In this document: in pieces, positions 5,636 through 14,733 of the stretch
Numbering within the stretch: position 1 is the stretch's first letter
Layout of the letters: the number at the start of each line of letters is the position of its first letter
Origin: a virus
DNA: 22,351 nucleotides
Direction: 5' to 3' (one strand)
Virus record (IMG/VR): IMGVR_UViG_3300025769_000932
Span: 1-22,351 of that record
Notes under the pieces: generated by a model
What the model was told of the DNA's origin: nothing
Database searches by the model: none
What the model saw: the letters and a program-made list of their open reading frames with translations, nothing else
Program-made: the position numbers and the translations under genes

Positions 5636-7974
5636 TGGAGAGAAAGGTAGACATTTGGATTGAAGGAAACACAATAGGTGACTATTCAAAACTAGAGTTA
5701 TTTAAGGATGAAAAGATAGTAATTAATTCTTCTATACAAAATATAAATGACATATCAAAGGTATACACAGACTTTTCTCAATCATTTACTATACCAGCAT
5801 CTCCAATTAACAACGCTGCTCTTCATCACTTCTATCAATCGGACGTAGACATTGAACTAGACGTTGATAACAATCCTTTATGGAATCCGAACTATAGACG
5901 TAAAGCATTTATAGAAGTTGATTTAACACCTTTCAAAACAGGGTTTATATCAATCGAAAAATCTAATATAGTAAACGGAAACGTAGAGAGTTATTCCATT
6001 ACTTTTTACGGCGACTTAATAAGCCTTAAGGATAAGTTTGGAGATGACATGTTAAGAGATTTAGATTTCTCTAGCTATGAACACGACTATACAGGTGCAG
6101 AGGTACAAGCAAGGGTGGAGACCGATACGGATGAGGATGTTTGTTATCCTTTAATTTGTAATAAATCTGCAGCGTGGACATACGACGATGCAAGTAGTAC
6201 GGATATAACAACAACAACAGGGAGGATAGAATGGACTGAGTTATTTCCAGCGTTGAAGGTTGCGAGAATTATGGATGCTATCGAGGCAAAATATGATTTG
6301 ACTTTCAATAGTGCGTTTTTTCAAAGTGCTAATCTAAGATGGGAGAAGTTATACATGTTATTCAAGAATCAAGAAACAAACGTAACTACTTCACAGACCA
6401 GAACGGTAAGATTGTTGCAGACCAACATGAACACTAATACCTATAACATTGTTGACTTAACCAATCATAGGATAATATTTGTACCAGAGCTGAATTGTAC
6501 GAAAATTAAAGCTAACATAACTTTTCAAGTAGTTTCAGGTTCTGGCAACTATTACTTAGATGTATACATTAATGGTGCGTTCAATCGTACACTAGAGGGT
6601 GATGCTACTAAGTTATTTACTGCTTACTCTAATTCCAATCCTCCGTTAAGTAATGAGGAGATAAGCTTTAAGGTTAGAGCAGATGCAGCGATAACATACA
6701 CTTGTTCTATATCTATGATAAGGGGTTATAGTGCGAGTGAGAAACAACAAACGGTTGTGGTTGGTTACGTAGATACTTTGGCTCTGAAAAGTGGGTTAAG
6801 CTACAAAGCACCAGATATTAAGGTTACAGATTTTTTCACAGGGATTTTGAAAATGTTCAACTTAACCTGTTACGCTGTTTCAGTTGATAGCTTTATCGTA
6901 GAGCCGTTGGACGATTGGTATTCGCAAGGTAGGGTTGTTGATGTATCTAGTTACGTTGACACGGATAGCATAGAGATAGGCAAACATTCTTTGTACAAGA
7001 ACTTAGTGTTTAAATATTCGGAGTGCAAATCGACTATTAACAATGGTTATTTAGACTTAAACAATAGAGAGTTCGGTAATATAGTTCAGTCAAACACGTA
7101 TGAGGGAGGGGAGTATAAAGTAGAGCTACCATTCGAGAATTTATTGCCTAGTAGATTCACAGGGGAGAATTTGCAAGTAAGTTACTTAGTAGATAAGGAT
7201 TTAAAGACTTACGTACCAAAACCAGTGTTATTATATCGAGGTGATCAAACAAATCACAATGGATTAGAGTTCTGGAATGGTACAACGCAAGACAATATAA
7301 CGACTTATGTGCCTTTTGGAAATGAGGTAGGATATAATAATAACTTGTACTCACTAAATTTTAGTGTTGAGTATTCAAGCTTATACGCAGATACACAATT
7401 AAACAATAGTCTGTATAACGTGTACTATGATAGCTATTTAAAAAACTTATTCAATCCTAAAAATAGACTAACAAGCCTAAAAACACATTTACCAATTTCT
7501 TTATTAACACAAATAAAACTTAATGATAGGCTAATCATAAGAGACAAAAGGTATATAATTAACGACATAAAAACAGACCTAACCACAGGAGACGTTGACC
7601 TTTCTCTAATTAACGATTTTAGAAGTGTAATTAATGTTAACCAAGATTTAGGTATTGGTTCGGGAGGTGGCACGGTGGTTATTGGTATTCCTGTACCAAC
7701 TGGTACGACGGTGACTGTATCTAGTGGTACACCAGGTGTGGGAATTACTCCTACCGTTTTTACAACACCCGGCACTACAACGGTAACAGTGCCTACGAAT
7801 CCAGACATTGCTGGTTATCTACTTGCTGAGAATGGAGACTTCTTAATAAGTGAGGAGTTGTACAGCATAATAACCGAGGAAACGAATGAGCAATATATAG
7901 ATATAAACGTACTAACAACGTGGCCAGATGGCACAACTAATGACAATACATTATATATAATTCAAGAACCATGA
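5635..7974 (+). CDS. Large tail-tip / tail-associated protein, 779 residues
   Basis: The largest protein in the window. The N-terminal 130 residues are beta-rich (ERKVDIWIEGNTIGDYSKLE; IPASPINNAALHHFY; FKTGFISIEKSNIVNG), followed by several beta domains with polar and aromatic residues. Residues of about 680-725 form a low-complexity linker of Gly, Pro, Thr and Val (IPVPTGTTVTVSSGTPGVG). A short C-terminal segment begins at AGYLLAENGDFLISEELYS. The linker followed by a small terminal piece suggests a flexible, exposed tip. Position between neck genes and the tape measure, and coupling to the 344-residue protein, suggest a tail-tip or host-recognition hub. No protease or lysozyme motif is visible. 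Assignment is by context. Confidence 0.55.
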   Translation: MERKVDIWIEGNTIGDYSKLELFKDEKIVINSSIQNINDISKVYTDFSQSFTIPASPINNAALHHFYQSDVDIELDVDNNPLWNPNYRRKAFIEVDLTPFKTGFISIEKSNIVNGNVESYSITFYGDLISLKDKFGDDMLRDLDFSSYEHDYTGAEVQARVETDTDEDVCYPLICNKSAAWTYDDASSTDITTTTGRIEWTELFPALKVARIMDAIEAKYDLTFNSAFFQSANLRWEKLYMLFKNQETNVTTSQTRTVRLLQTNMNTNTYNIVDLTNHRIIFVPELNCTKIKANITFQVVSGSGNYYLDVYINGAFNRTLEGDATKLFTAYSNSNPPLSNEEISFKVRADAAITYTCSISMIRGYSASEKQQTVVVGYVDTLALKSGLSYKAPDIKVTDFFTGILKMFNLTCYAVSVDSFIVEPLDDWYSQGRVVDVSSYVDTDSIEIGKHSLYKNLVFKYSECKSTINNGYLDLNNREFGNIVQSNTYEGGEYKVELPFENLLPSRFTGENLQVSYLVDKDLKTYVPKPVLLYRGDQTNHNGLEFWNGTTQDNITTYVPFGNEVGYNNNLYSLNFSVEYSSLYADTQLNNSLYNVYYDSYLKNLFNPKNRLTSLKTHLPISLLTQIKLNDRLIIRDKRYIINDIKTDLTTGDVDLSLINDFRSVINVNQDLGIGSGGGTVVIGIPVPTGTTVTVSSGTPGVGITPTVFTTPGTTTVTVPTNPDIAGYLLAENGDFLISEELYSIITEETNEQYIDINVLTTWPDGTTNDNTLYIIQEP

Positions 7975-8123
7975 TAAAGCATATACTAGCATTGCTTAAG
8001 TTAAGTGATTTTTACGGAGTATCCGAGAACGTAGATATAGCTAAAGGAAAATACGAGTATAATAATTCGTTTAGACAAACAACAAAACAAGCGAAAAGGA
8101 AGTTATATAGTTATGGCAATTAA
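7971..8123 (+). CDS. Small 50-residue protein before the tape measure
   Basis: A 50-codon ORF starts inside the stop of the preceding gene (ATGA) and overlaps the tape measure start by 11 bases. It begins MIKHILALLKLSDFYGVSEN and ends in a basic segment, FRQTTKQAKRKLYSYGN. Coupling at both ends and a sensible composition (hydrophobic N-terminal helix, basic C-terminus) support a real gene that accounts for the otherwise empty 138 bases before the tape measure. Its last codons coincide with a copy of the repeated AGTTATATA motif. A role in tail assembly is possible from position; none is recognised. Confidence 0.6.
   Translation: MIKHILALLKLSDFYGVSENVDIAKGKYEYNNSFRQTTKQAKRKLYSYGN
8078..8109 (+). 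promoter_or_regulatory. Composite motif copy 3 (candidate late promoter)
   Basis: AACAACAAAAC at 8078-8088, 12 bases, then AGTTATATA at 8101-8109, three bases before the ATG at 8113. It lies inside the 3' end of the 50-residue ORF yet keeps both blocks and the spacing. Confidence 0.5.
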
Positions 8124-10053
8124 AAAGGTTATAGAGGTAGAAATAAAGGATAATGCTGTTGCAACACAGGATCATTTCAACGATTTACGTAATGAAATAA
8201 AAAAAACAGAAAAAGAAGTTGAAGAACTATCTAAGACCTACGGGACTAATTCCAAAGAGGTAAAGGAGAGCGTTAAACAACTTAACAAGCTACAAGATGC
8301 GTATACCAACTTATCAAAAGAGGCTACCGATTTAAACGCAACTTTTGAGGACATATACGGTGATATGAAGCCACTTACGGCTCGTATGGGTGAGGCTGAG
8401 GATAGATTATATGAACTTGCTTTGGCTGGTAAAACAGGCACTCAAGAGTATAGAGATTTACTTGAAGCGACTGGTAATTACAAGCGAGTGCAACAGCAAA
8501 CAGATTTAGTAGTTGATGCTGCTGCTACAACTCTAGGGCAAAAACTAGGTGGAGCGTTACAAGGCGCAACGTCTTCCTTTGCTGCCGTACAGGGGGCTAT
8601 GGCTACAATGGGAGTGGAGAGCGAGAAAATAAACGAGGCATTACTGAAAGTACAGGGCGCTATGGCACTTAGCGAGGGTGTACGTGGTGTTCGTGAGGCT
8701 ATTCCGATATTTACCTTGTTAGGTACAACAATAAAAACAAAGGTAGTTACTGCATTTAGTACCTTAAAAGGTGCAATAATAGCAACTGGAATAGGTGCTC
8801 TAGTTGTGGCTATTGGCTTTGCTATCCAAGCATGGATTGAATATAATAATAGCATAGAGGAGGCAGCCGAAAAACAAGCTAAATTAAACGAAGAGCAGAA
8901 AAAATCCTTAGAGATTATAAACGAAATAATAAATGCCAGCGAACAATTAAGGAATAAAAAACAAGGGGGACTAAACGACTTAAAAAGGGAGATAGATTTA
9001 CTTAAAGCTAAGGGTGCAACTGAGAAAGAAATATTCGAAAAGTCAAAAGAAATCTTAAAGCAAGAGTTATTTAATCAACAGGTTAGATACGAAACCCTGA
9101 AAATGGGAAGTGCCTTAGAGCGTGAGGAGGCAAGGAAAGTTAAAGAGGAGATAAAGAACACTAGAAATGATATTCGAGTTCTAGAGGCTGAGTTTTATAG
9201 AGGTAGAAGGGAAAAAAGGGAAGAGGATAACAAGGACGCAAGAGAGAAAGCAAAACAAAGAAGGTTAGACGAATTAAAAGCTATTGAAGAGGCAAACAAT
9301 CAAAGAATAGCTTTAGAGGATGCGCAATTCAAACTATTACAAGAGGCTACATATTCCAATAAAGAATTGGAGATTGCAAGACTTGTAGAGGCTTATGACC
9401 AAAAGTTCGCTATTGCTAATGGAAATGCTGAGTTAGAGAAAGCATTAATGGAAAAGCAAAAGCAAGAGCTTGCAGAGATAGAGGGCAGATACGCCACTCA
9501 TTCCGTAGAAACAACTCAAGCTACGGAAGAAAAGAAAGCCGATATTATTAAAGCTACGGAAGAGCAAAAATATCAGGCAGTACAAGATGGACTAACAAGC
9601 ATTGCTAACCTATCTTATTTATTCGCTAATAAGTCCGAAAAGCAACAACGTAGAGCTTTTGAGATACAGAAGGCAGCTAACATCTCTAGCACATTAATAG
9701 ATACTTATCGTAGTGCTACTGGGGCCTTTAAATCTCTTGCTGATATTCCTGTTGTCGGTCCAGTGTTAGGTGGGTTCGCTGCTGCCGCTGCAATTACCAA
9801 CGGACTTGCAAACGTAAAGAGAATACAATCGCAACAATTCGGAGGAGGCGACACTGGTGGGGGATCAACTCCTTCAATCGGGGGTATTAGTGGTGGCGAA
9901 TCAAGAGCACCGCAATTCAACATTGTTGGTCAAGGAGGGGTGGGACAAGCACAATTTTTAGAGCAAAAACCTGTACAAGCATTCGTTGTTAGTGGGGAGG
10001 TAACAAGTCAACAGGCTTTAGATAGAAACAGATTAAGAAATGCAACTTTATAA
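8113..10053 (+). CDS. Tape measure protein
   Basis: A 646-residue protein that sets tail length and passes through the tail tube. It has a long coiled-coil N-terminus (about 20-90), a hydrophobic segment at about 218-244 (AIIATGIGALVVAIGFAIQAW), extended charged helices (about 245-480), a second hydrophobic Gly/Ala segment at about 545-566 (VVGPVLGGFAAAAAITNG), a Gly-rich linker (about 575-600) and a short polar end. This is the standard tape-measure plan. At about 1.5 angstroms per residue it predicts a tail roughly 95-100 nm long. A near repeat of ATEEKKADIIKATEEQK occurs near 470-490. It heads a block that continues into the prohead protease two bases downstream. Confidence 0.85.
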   Translation: MAIKKVIEVEIKDNAVATQDHFNDLRNEIKKTEKEVEELSKTYGTNSKEVKESVKQLNKLQDAYTNLSKEATDLNATFEDIYGDMKPLTARMGEAEDRLYELALAGKTGTQEYRDLLEATGNYKRVQQQTDLVVDAAATTLGQKLGGALQGATSSFAAVQGAMATMGVESEKINEALLKVQGAMALSEGVRGVREAIPIFTLLGTTIKTKVVTAFSTLKGAIIATGIGALVVAIGFAIQAWIEYNNSIEEAAEKQAKLNEEQKKSLEIINEIINASEQLRNKKQGGLNDLKREIDLLKAKGATEKEIFEKSKEILKQELFNQQVRYETLKMGSALEREEARKVKEEIKNTRNDIRVLEAEFYRGRREKREEDNKDAREKAKQRRLDELKAIEEANNQRIALEDAQFKLLQEATYSNKELEIARLVEAYDQKFAIANGNAELEKALMEKQKQELAEIEGRYATHSVETTQATEEKKADIIKATEEQKYQAVQDGLTSIANLSYLFANKSEKQQRRAFEIQKAANISSTLIDTYRSATGAFKSLADIPVVGPVLGGFAAAAAITNGLANVKRIQSQQFGGGDTGGGSTPSIGGISGGESRAPQFNIVGQGGVGQAQFLEQKPVQAFVVSGEVTSQQALDRNRLRNATL

Positions 10054-10055
10054 AT

Positions 10056-10634
10056 ATGGAATTACAAGACATTGAAATGAAAATTACTGATGAAATGGAT
10101 GAGGGAGTATTCGCTATTTCGTTAGTAGATAAACCAGCAATCGAGGAGGACTTCATTAAGTTATCCGCTGAGGAGGTGCAACTAAAAGTATTAGACGAGG
10201 AGAAACGAATAGTAGTAGGATTTGCTCTAGTGCCAGAGAAACGTATTTATAGACGTGTAAAGGATAAAGAGTTTAACATATATTTTACTAAAGAAACGAT
10301 AGCAAAAACGCAAGAGCTATTTATGAGAAAACTTAATCTATCAAACTTTACTATCGATCACGAGAAAGAAATACAAGGTGTATCTGTTATCGAATCTTGG
10401 GTGGTAGAAGATCCGAGAAATGATAAGTCAAACATATACAACCTAAACGCTAAAGGTGGCGAATGGGTGTTGATGAGTAAGATATATAACGATGAGATTT
10501 GGAAGGAAATAAAAGAGGGTAAATTCAAAGGGTATTCTATCGAGGGCAAATTTGATGGGTTTGACGAGTTGAAACAAAGTGATGATAACGAGGAGTTAAT
10601 TAACGAGATAAAAGAGTTTTTGAGAAATGCCTGA
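10056..10634 (+). CDS. XkdF-type prohead maturation protease
   Basis: A 192-residue protein resembling the XkdF family (Peptidase_S78_2), which cleaves scaffold and capsid proteins during head maturation. The N-terminus has the typical SLVDKPAIEEDF segment, then VVGFALVPEKRIYR. The likely catalytic His102 lies in FTIDHEKE and Ser161 in GYSIEGKF; Glu113 in IESWVV could be the third residue. The protein ends after the catalytic core with a short acidic tail, so it is a stand-alone protease. Its position before scaffold and capsid genes fits. It overlaps the following gene by eight bases. Confidence 0.8.
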   Translation: MELQDIEMKITDEMDEGVFAISLVDKPAIEEDFIKLSAEEVQLKVLDEEKRIVVGFALVPEKRIYRRVKDKEFNIYFTKETIAKTQELFMRKLNLSNFTIDHEKEIQGVSVIESWVVEDPRNDKSNIYNLNAKGGEWVLMSKIYNDEIWKEIKEGKFKGYSIEGKFDGFDELKQSDDNEELINEIKEFLRNA

Positions 10635-11928
10635 GATACCATACTACGTACGAACGTCTACGGTAACTACTCTATCGGATACAGACTATATAATAGCTGA
10701 TAATCCTAATAGTGATGTAGCTAAAAAAATTACTTACTCAGACTTTGTGTCTTTGATAGGATCGGATGTAACCATAGATTTAGGTAATATAGTATTCGTA
10801 TCTTCTAAATCCGAACTACCAACAGCGGTAGAAGGGGTTATAACACTAGCTGCGAATATTACCTATTATTTCACTACCACCGTAGACTTGACAGGAGATA
10901 GATTAGTAGGAGGTTCTAATACGGTTATATTGGGTAGTTCTTCAGAGAATAGTAGAATAACGTCTACTGGTTTAGGGGTTGGTGTACCTTTGTTTTATAC
11001 TGAATGGACTACTCCAATAAGACACGTAACATTTCAAGACGTAGATACTGCGATACATATTGTTGGGGATGTAAATCCTCCAGTAGCATTGGATTGGACT
11101 GGTGTGAATTTTCTAAACGTAGATAACGTAGGATTAATAGATACTTGTGATAACTTCATATATTCTAAAGGTGCTATTCTAAATAGTCAAAATTTACAAT
11201 TTAGTGGCACGATAGGAACGGTTGGTATAGACAATTCTATATTTGTTGGTGGCGGTGGTGTGGGTAATATACTAGACATCCTTTCAACGTGTACAATTAC
11301 ACGTAGATTTAGATTGATTTACTCGTCTATGGTTGTATTTGGATCAACGGTTGGAATAAATGTAGATGTTAGTGCTACTATACCTACGGAGGGTTATATA
11401 TTAGATACCATTAATTTTAGTGCTGGAGGTACTTATTTAAGTGGTGTTAGCTATACGGATAACAAAACAAGGTTTGTAAATAGTAAAGGAATAGAGAATA
11501 CAGCAGAGATAGGTAACTACTATATGACTAATAACGCAACAGCGACCACTATATCAGCCACAGACACTCCAGTAAAGGTGTTAGGTACGACATCACCAAA
11601 CACTATAAACCAAAAGTTTACACACTCGGATAATAGACTTACTTATGTAGGTGCTTTAATTCGTGATTTTCAAGTAACCGCTACAACTTCTTTATCTAGT
11701 GGAAATAATAACGTGATTGGCGTATATGTCGCTAAAAATGGAGTTGTAATAACCTCTAGTGAAATGTATTCAACTACTTCTAGTGGTGGGAAAGCTGAAA
11801 GTATAACGTGTCAAACAATACTCGAGTTAAATGAGAATGACTACATAGAAATATGGGTGGAAAATAGCACTGCGGTTACGGATGTTACGGTGGAATACTT
11901 GAATGTTATTTGCAAGTCTTTGAACTAA
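10627..11928 (+). CDS. Fibre- or spike-like beta-rich virion protein
   Basis: A 433-residue protein in three parts. Residues 1-45 (TSTVTTLSDTDYIIADNP then KKITYSDFVSLIG) resemble the short anchoring domain often found at the start of phage fibre proteins, and match the start of the 151-residue protein at 18170. Residues of about 60-290 contain Gly-, Val- and Thr-rich short strands consistent with a right-handed beta-helix. Residues of about 295-433 look like a beta-sandwich of the jelly-roll or C1q/TNF-like type, ending DYIEIWVENSTAVTDVTVEYL. The place between prohead protease and scaffold favours a head fibre or head decoration over a tail fibre. No catalytic residues of a depolymerase are identifiable by eye. 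Confidence 0.6.
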   Translation: MPEIPYYVRTSTVTTLSDTDYIIADNPNSDVAKKITYSDFVSLIGSDVTIDLGNIVFVSSKSELPTAVEGVITLAANITYYFTTTVDLTGDRLVGGSNTVILGSSSENSRITSTGLGVGVPLFYTEWTTPIRHVTFQDVDTAIHIVGDVNPPVALDWTGVNFLNVDNVGLIDTCDNFIYSKGAILNSQNLQFSGTIGTVGIDNSIFVGGGGVGNILDILSTCTITRRFRLIYSSMVVFGSTVGINVDVSATIPTEGYILDTINFSAGGTYLSGVSYTDNKTRFVNSKGIENTAEIGNYYMTNNATATTISATDTPVKVLGTTSPNTINQKFTHSDNRLTYVGALIRDFQVTATTSLSSGNNNVIGVYVAKNGVVITSSEMYSTTSSGGKAESITCQTILELNENDYIEIWVENSTAVTDVTVEYLNVICKSLN

Positions 11929-11936
11929 TTTAACCC

Positions 11937-11972
11937 AAAAACAAAACAAACGCAAAATAAATAAGTTATATA
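11937..11972 (+). promoter_or_regulatory. Composite motif copy 4 (candidate late promoter)
   Basis: An A/C-rich block (AAAACAAAAC and AAAACAAAC within 11937-11951) is followed by AGTTATATA at 11964-11972. Unlike most copies it lies 19 bases before the start codon (11992), which favours a promoter over a ribosome-binding role. It heads the scaffold, decoration and capsid block. Confidence 0.5.
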
Positions 11973-11991
11973 ATTAAACTTAAATTTTATT

Positions 11992-12573
11992 ATGAAAGAC
12001 GAAGTAAAACAAGCATTAAAAACTCTAAAAACATTTCTAGGGATGGAGGTGAAATTAGAGCAAATGATGTTGGCAGATGGTCAAACAAAAATCGAGGCTG
12101 ATTCTTTCGAGGCGGGACAACCTGTTTTTGTAGTAGTACCAGAAGGCGAGCCTATTGCTCTGCCTATGGGGGATTACGAACTAGAGGATGGTCGTATCTT
12201 AACTGCTAACGAAGCGGGTGAAATCGTTGAGGTGAAAGATGCTGAGCCAATGGAGGAAGAAAAAGAAGAAGAACTTCCAGCAGAGGTACCAGTAGAGGCT
12301 GAGGCAACTCCAGAACGTGAGCCAAAGAAAACAGTTGAGATTAAAGAGGTACATTTCTCTAAAGAGGAAATGGAATCTAAAGAGGCTGAAATTTTAGCAT
12401 TGAAAGCTGAGATTGAATTGTTGAAAGCTCCAAAAGTTGAGGAGGTAGTAGAATTAGAGGAAACTCCAAAACCTATTTCTTTCAATCCAGAGAACGAGCA
12501 ACCAGTTGAGATGTTCAAAATTGGTAAAGGAGAAAGCTCTTTAGATAGAATTTTTAAACAAGTTTATAAATAA
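11992..12573 (+). CDS. Probable capsid scaffolding protein
   Basis: A 193-residue, strongly acidic protein. Residues 20-75 form a small beta domain (MMLADGQTKIEADSFEAGQPVFVVV and DYELEDGRILTANEAGEIVEV), a module I recall from Bacteroidetes phage scaffolds. It is followed by a Glu/Pro/Ala-rich linker (about 85-110), a coiled coil around MESKEAEILALKAEIELLK (about 127-145) and a basic C-terminus (LDRIFKQVYK) of the kind that binds capsid protein. Scaffolds guide shell assembly and are cut by the protease encoded upstream. Position directly before the decoration and capsid genes supports the call. Confidence 0.7.
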   Translation: MKDEVKQALKTLKTFLGMEVKLEQMMLADGQTKIEADSFEAGQPVFVVVPEGEPIALPMGDYELEDGRILTANEAGEIVEVKDAEPMEEEKEEELPAEVPVEAEATPEREPKKTVEIKEVHFSKEEMESKEAEILALKAEIELLKAPKVEEVVELEETPKPISFNPENEQPVEMFKIGKGESSLDRIFKQVYK

Positions 12574-12587
12574 ATAAAAAATAAAAA

Positions 12588-13016
12588 ATGGCTACATTTT
12601 ATTCTAATGACGTAAAAAGAGCATTCGAGGAAGTAGAGGTGCTTTCTGCTGCTCAAACATTAACGGCTGCTGATTCTGGAAAGGTATTTATCCTTGATGC
12701 TGCTGCGGGTGCAACTATCACACTTCCAGCTTTGGCTGAAGGGTTAAAATTCAAGTTCGTAGTAGGTGCAAACTTCGCTACATCTAACTGGGTGATTGAT
12801 TCTGCTGAGGGAGATAACATTAACGGAATCATTTCCGACATGGGTTCTACTGTTGCTGGTGTTCCTGCGGTTGGTGAGGATCAAATCAACTTCGTTAACT
12901 CTGCTGAATCTATCGGTGATTGGGTAGAGCTTGTATGTGATTACTCTAACTCTCAATGGTTGGTATCTGGTGCTTGTGCTTTAAACGGAGGTATTACTGC
13001 AACTGATCCATCTTAA
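12588..13016 (+). CDS. Probable head decoration / small capsid-associated protein
   Basis: A 142-residue beta-rich protein without cysteine motifs except two C-terminal cysteines (ELVCDYS; VSGACAL). The core LTAADSGKVFILDAAAGATITLPALAEGLKFKFV is a repeated strand pattern typical of small phage decoration and fibre-head domains, where IT(L/I)P strands form a compact barrel; the end has DWVELVCDYSNSQWLVSG. The 151-residue protein at 18170 has a similar core (DKIIPIDTYSGAVNININ...DSWVLAGNL), so the two may be distant paralogues. It sits between scaffold and major capsid, the usual place for decoration genes, and 29 bases separate it from the capsid gene. Confidence 0.6.
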   Translation: MATFYSNDVKRAFEEVEVLSAAQTLTAADSGKVFILDAAAGATITLPALAEGLKFKFVVGANFATSNWVIDSAEGDNINGIISDMGSTVAGVPAVGEDQINFVNSAESIGDWVELVCDYSNSQWLVSGACALNGGITATDPS

Positions 13017-13045
13017 TCTATTAACTAATAAATTTTAAATAACAA

Positions 13046-13996
13046 ATGGCAACTACAACTAACATTACTACAACTTATGCTGGTGAATCAGCAAATAAGT
13101 GGGTAGCAGCAGCTTTATTATCTGCACCAACTTTGGCAAACAATCTTATCGAGATTATGCCAAACGTGAAATACAAGGCGGTTATGCACAAACTAGCTAC
13201 AACTGGTTTATTAAAAGACCAATCTTGTGATTTCGATCCTACTTCTACTGTAACTATCACTGAGCGTATCTTAACTCCAAAAGAATTAAGTGTTAACGTA
13301 CAATTGTGTAAGAAAAATTTCATCGATACATGGCAAGCTATGGAGATGGGATATTCTGCACACGATGTACTTCCAAAATCTTTCGCTGATTACCTTTTAG
13401 GGTACATGGCTGACAAGGTAGCTGCTGCTAACGAGGCTTCTATTTGGGCTGGTGATGCTACTAACTCTGGAGAGTTTGATGGATTTGCTACATTGATGGC
13501 ATTAGATGCTAGCTTACCAGCTGCTCAAGAGGTAACAGGAACTACTTTAACTGCTGCCAACATCATTACAGAGTTAGGAAAAGTAGTAGACGCTACTCCA
13601 GATGAGGTTTATTCTCAACCAAACTTTAGAATATACATTTCTCAAAATGCTTATAGACTTTACCTAAGAGCTTTAGGAGGTTTTGGTTCTTCTGGTTTAG
13701 GTGCTAACGGATACGACAATAAAGGTAACAACCAAAAATTAGACTCTTTGTTATTCGATGGTGTTCCATTAGTAGTGGTAAACGGATTAGGTGCTAACCA
13801 AATGATTGCTACATACAAAGAGAATTTAACTTTTGGTACTTCTTTAATCGGAGATTTTTCAGAAGTTAAGTTGCTAGATATGAGTGAATTGGATGGTTCA
13901 GACAACGTAAGAATCATTATGAAAATGAACGCAGGTGTGCAATACGCTTCTATCGAAGATTGTGTTACTTACGGAATCGTTAACGGAGCTAACTAA
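13046..13996 (+). CDS. Major capsid protein
   Basis: A 316-residue protein that should form the icosahedral shell. It begins with Thr/Ala-rich polar residues (ATTTNITTTYAGESANKWVA), contains the segment FADYLLGYMADKVAAANEASIWAGD (about 112-136) typical of the long helix and adjacent loop of HK97-fold coat proteins, a QPNFRIYISQNAYRLYLRAL strand-helix (about 190-210), and a C-terminal strand region ending VRIIMKMNAGVQYASIEDCVTYG. Position after scaffold and decoration genes, the adjacent protease and the strong terminator immediately downstream all fit. The absence of an obvious N-terminal delta domain agrees with a separate scaffold. Confidence 0.8.
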   Translation: MATTTNITTTYAGESANKWVAAALLSAPTLANNLIEIMPNVKYKAVMHKLATTGLLKDQSCDFDPTSTVTITERILTPKELSVNVQLCKKNFIDTWQAMEMGYSAHDVLPKSFADYLLGYMADKVAAANEASIWAGDATNSGEFDGFATLMALDASLPAAQEVTGTTLTAANIITELGKVVDATPDEVYSQPNFRIYISQNAYRLYLRALGGFGSSGLGANGYDNKGNNQKLDSLLFDGVPLVVVNGLGANQMIATYKENLTFGTSLIGDFSEVKLLDMSELDGSDNVRIIMKMNAGVQYASIEDCVTYGIVNGAN

Positions 13997-14016
13997 TAAC
14001 TAGCTAATTAATATTA

Positions 14017-14045
14017 GGGGAGGGGATTGACTCCTCCCTTTTTTT
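14017..14045 (+). terminator. Rho-independent terminator after the major capsid gene
   Basis: GGGAGGGG (14018-14025) pairs with CTCCTCCC (14031-14038) with one G-U pair and a five-base loop, followed by seven T residues. It would end or reduce transcription after the capsid gene, giving capsid excess over downstream genes if leaky. Confidence 0.88.
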
Positions 14046-14069
14046 ATAAACTTTAAAAATTAAATAATT

Positions 14070-14618
14070 ATGTCATGTGATATAGCTAACGGTAGAGCTT
14101 TAGTTTGCAAAGACCAAATCGGAGGGCTCAAGGCAATCTACTTTATCAATAATCAAATTGCAGCAACGGATATTACTTACGATGTAACGAATACCGACCT
14201 AATTACTGCTATTACAAACGTAGATAGTTTGTACAAATATGAGTTGAAAGCTACAGTAAACACGTATGTAGAAACTATTACATCTTCTCGTGATAATGGT
14301 ACTGCTTTCTTCCAACAAGTTCTATCTATCCAACTTCCTAAATTAACAACTGCTGACCACAAGATAGTTAAGTTGTTGGCTTATGGTAACCCACACATCG
14401 TAATACAAAACAACAACGACCAATTCTTCATTGCTGGATTGTTACGAGGCATGGATGTTACTGGTGGTTCTATCGAAACAGGAGGTGGTTTAGGAGATTT
14501 CTCTGGATATAAACTTACATTTACTGGTGAGGAAGGAAAACCAGCTTCTTTATTGAATGCTTCTGCTGAGGCTGCAATGGTTACATTGTTTACTTCTGCA
14601 ACATTGGTTACTTCTTAG
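14070..14618 (+). CDS. Probable major tail tube protein
   Basis: A 182-residue beta-rich protein beginning MSCDIANGRALVCKDQIGGL. It contains YKYELKATVNTYVETITSSRDNGTAFFQQVLSIQLPKL (about 55-92), then HKIVKLLAYGNPHIVIQNNNDQFFIAGLLRGMDVTGG and GYKLTFTGEEGKPA. I recall this family in Bacteroidetes phages, often named only as a structural protein. The NxxTYxExI and LTFTGEE strands, size and single-copy place beside the capsid gene fit a tail tube subunit. It lies between two terminators, so it can be expressed at its own level, as expected for an abundant protein, although no clear promoter precedes it; read-through from the capsid block is likely. Confidence 0.6.
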   Translation: MSCDIANGRALVCKDQIGGLKAIYFINNQIAATDITYDVTNTDLITAITNVDSLYKYELKATVNTYVETITSSRDNGTAFFQQVLSIQLPKLTTADHKIVKLLAYGNPHIVIQNNNDQFFIAGLLRGMDVTGGSIETGGGLGDFSGYKLTFTGEEGKPASLLNASAEAAMVTLFTSATLVTS

Positions 14619-14640
14619 TAAGTTACCGAGCAGTAAAAAA

Positions 14641-14676
14641 TTAAGGGTAGTTATTAATTTAGCTACCCTTTTTTAT
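14641..14676. terminator. Bidirectional rho-independent terminator
   Basis: AAGGGTAG (14643-14650) pairs with CTACCCTT (14663-14670). On the plus strand a T-run follows the stem and ends the tail tube transcript. On the minus strand the A-run at about 14636-14641 becomes a T-run, ending transcripts of the leftward cassette genes. It thus insulates two converging units. Confidence 0.85.
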
Positions 14677-14680
14677 TTCA

Positions 14681-14724
14681 TAACACCACATAAACAACAT
14701 AAAACGTAGTTTATTTGTGTGTTA
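14681..14724 (-). repeat. TAACAC...GTGTTA imperfect hairpin after the minus-strand cassette
   Basis: TAACACCACATAAAC (14681-14695) is complementary, with one insertion and one mismatch, to GTTTATTTGTGTGTTA (14709-14724), around a loop of about 13 bases containing ACGT. It lies nine bases past the stop of the minus-strand zinc-motif gene. The TAAC/GTTA ends recall the elements near the right end of the window. Confidence 0.6.
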
Positions 14725-14733
14725 GCAACAATA

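Noticed and set aside
7434-7808. A minus-strand ORF opposite the end of the 779-residue tail protein
   Set aside because: Its Val/Pro/Thr-rich product mirrors the low-complexity linker on the plus strand, and it has no start context or partner genes.
9520-9580. The repeat of ATEEKKAD/ATEEQK in the tape measure as a mobile or regulatory repeat
   Set aside because: It is a short coding repeat in a coiled-coil region, common in tape measure proteins.
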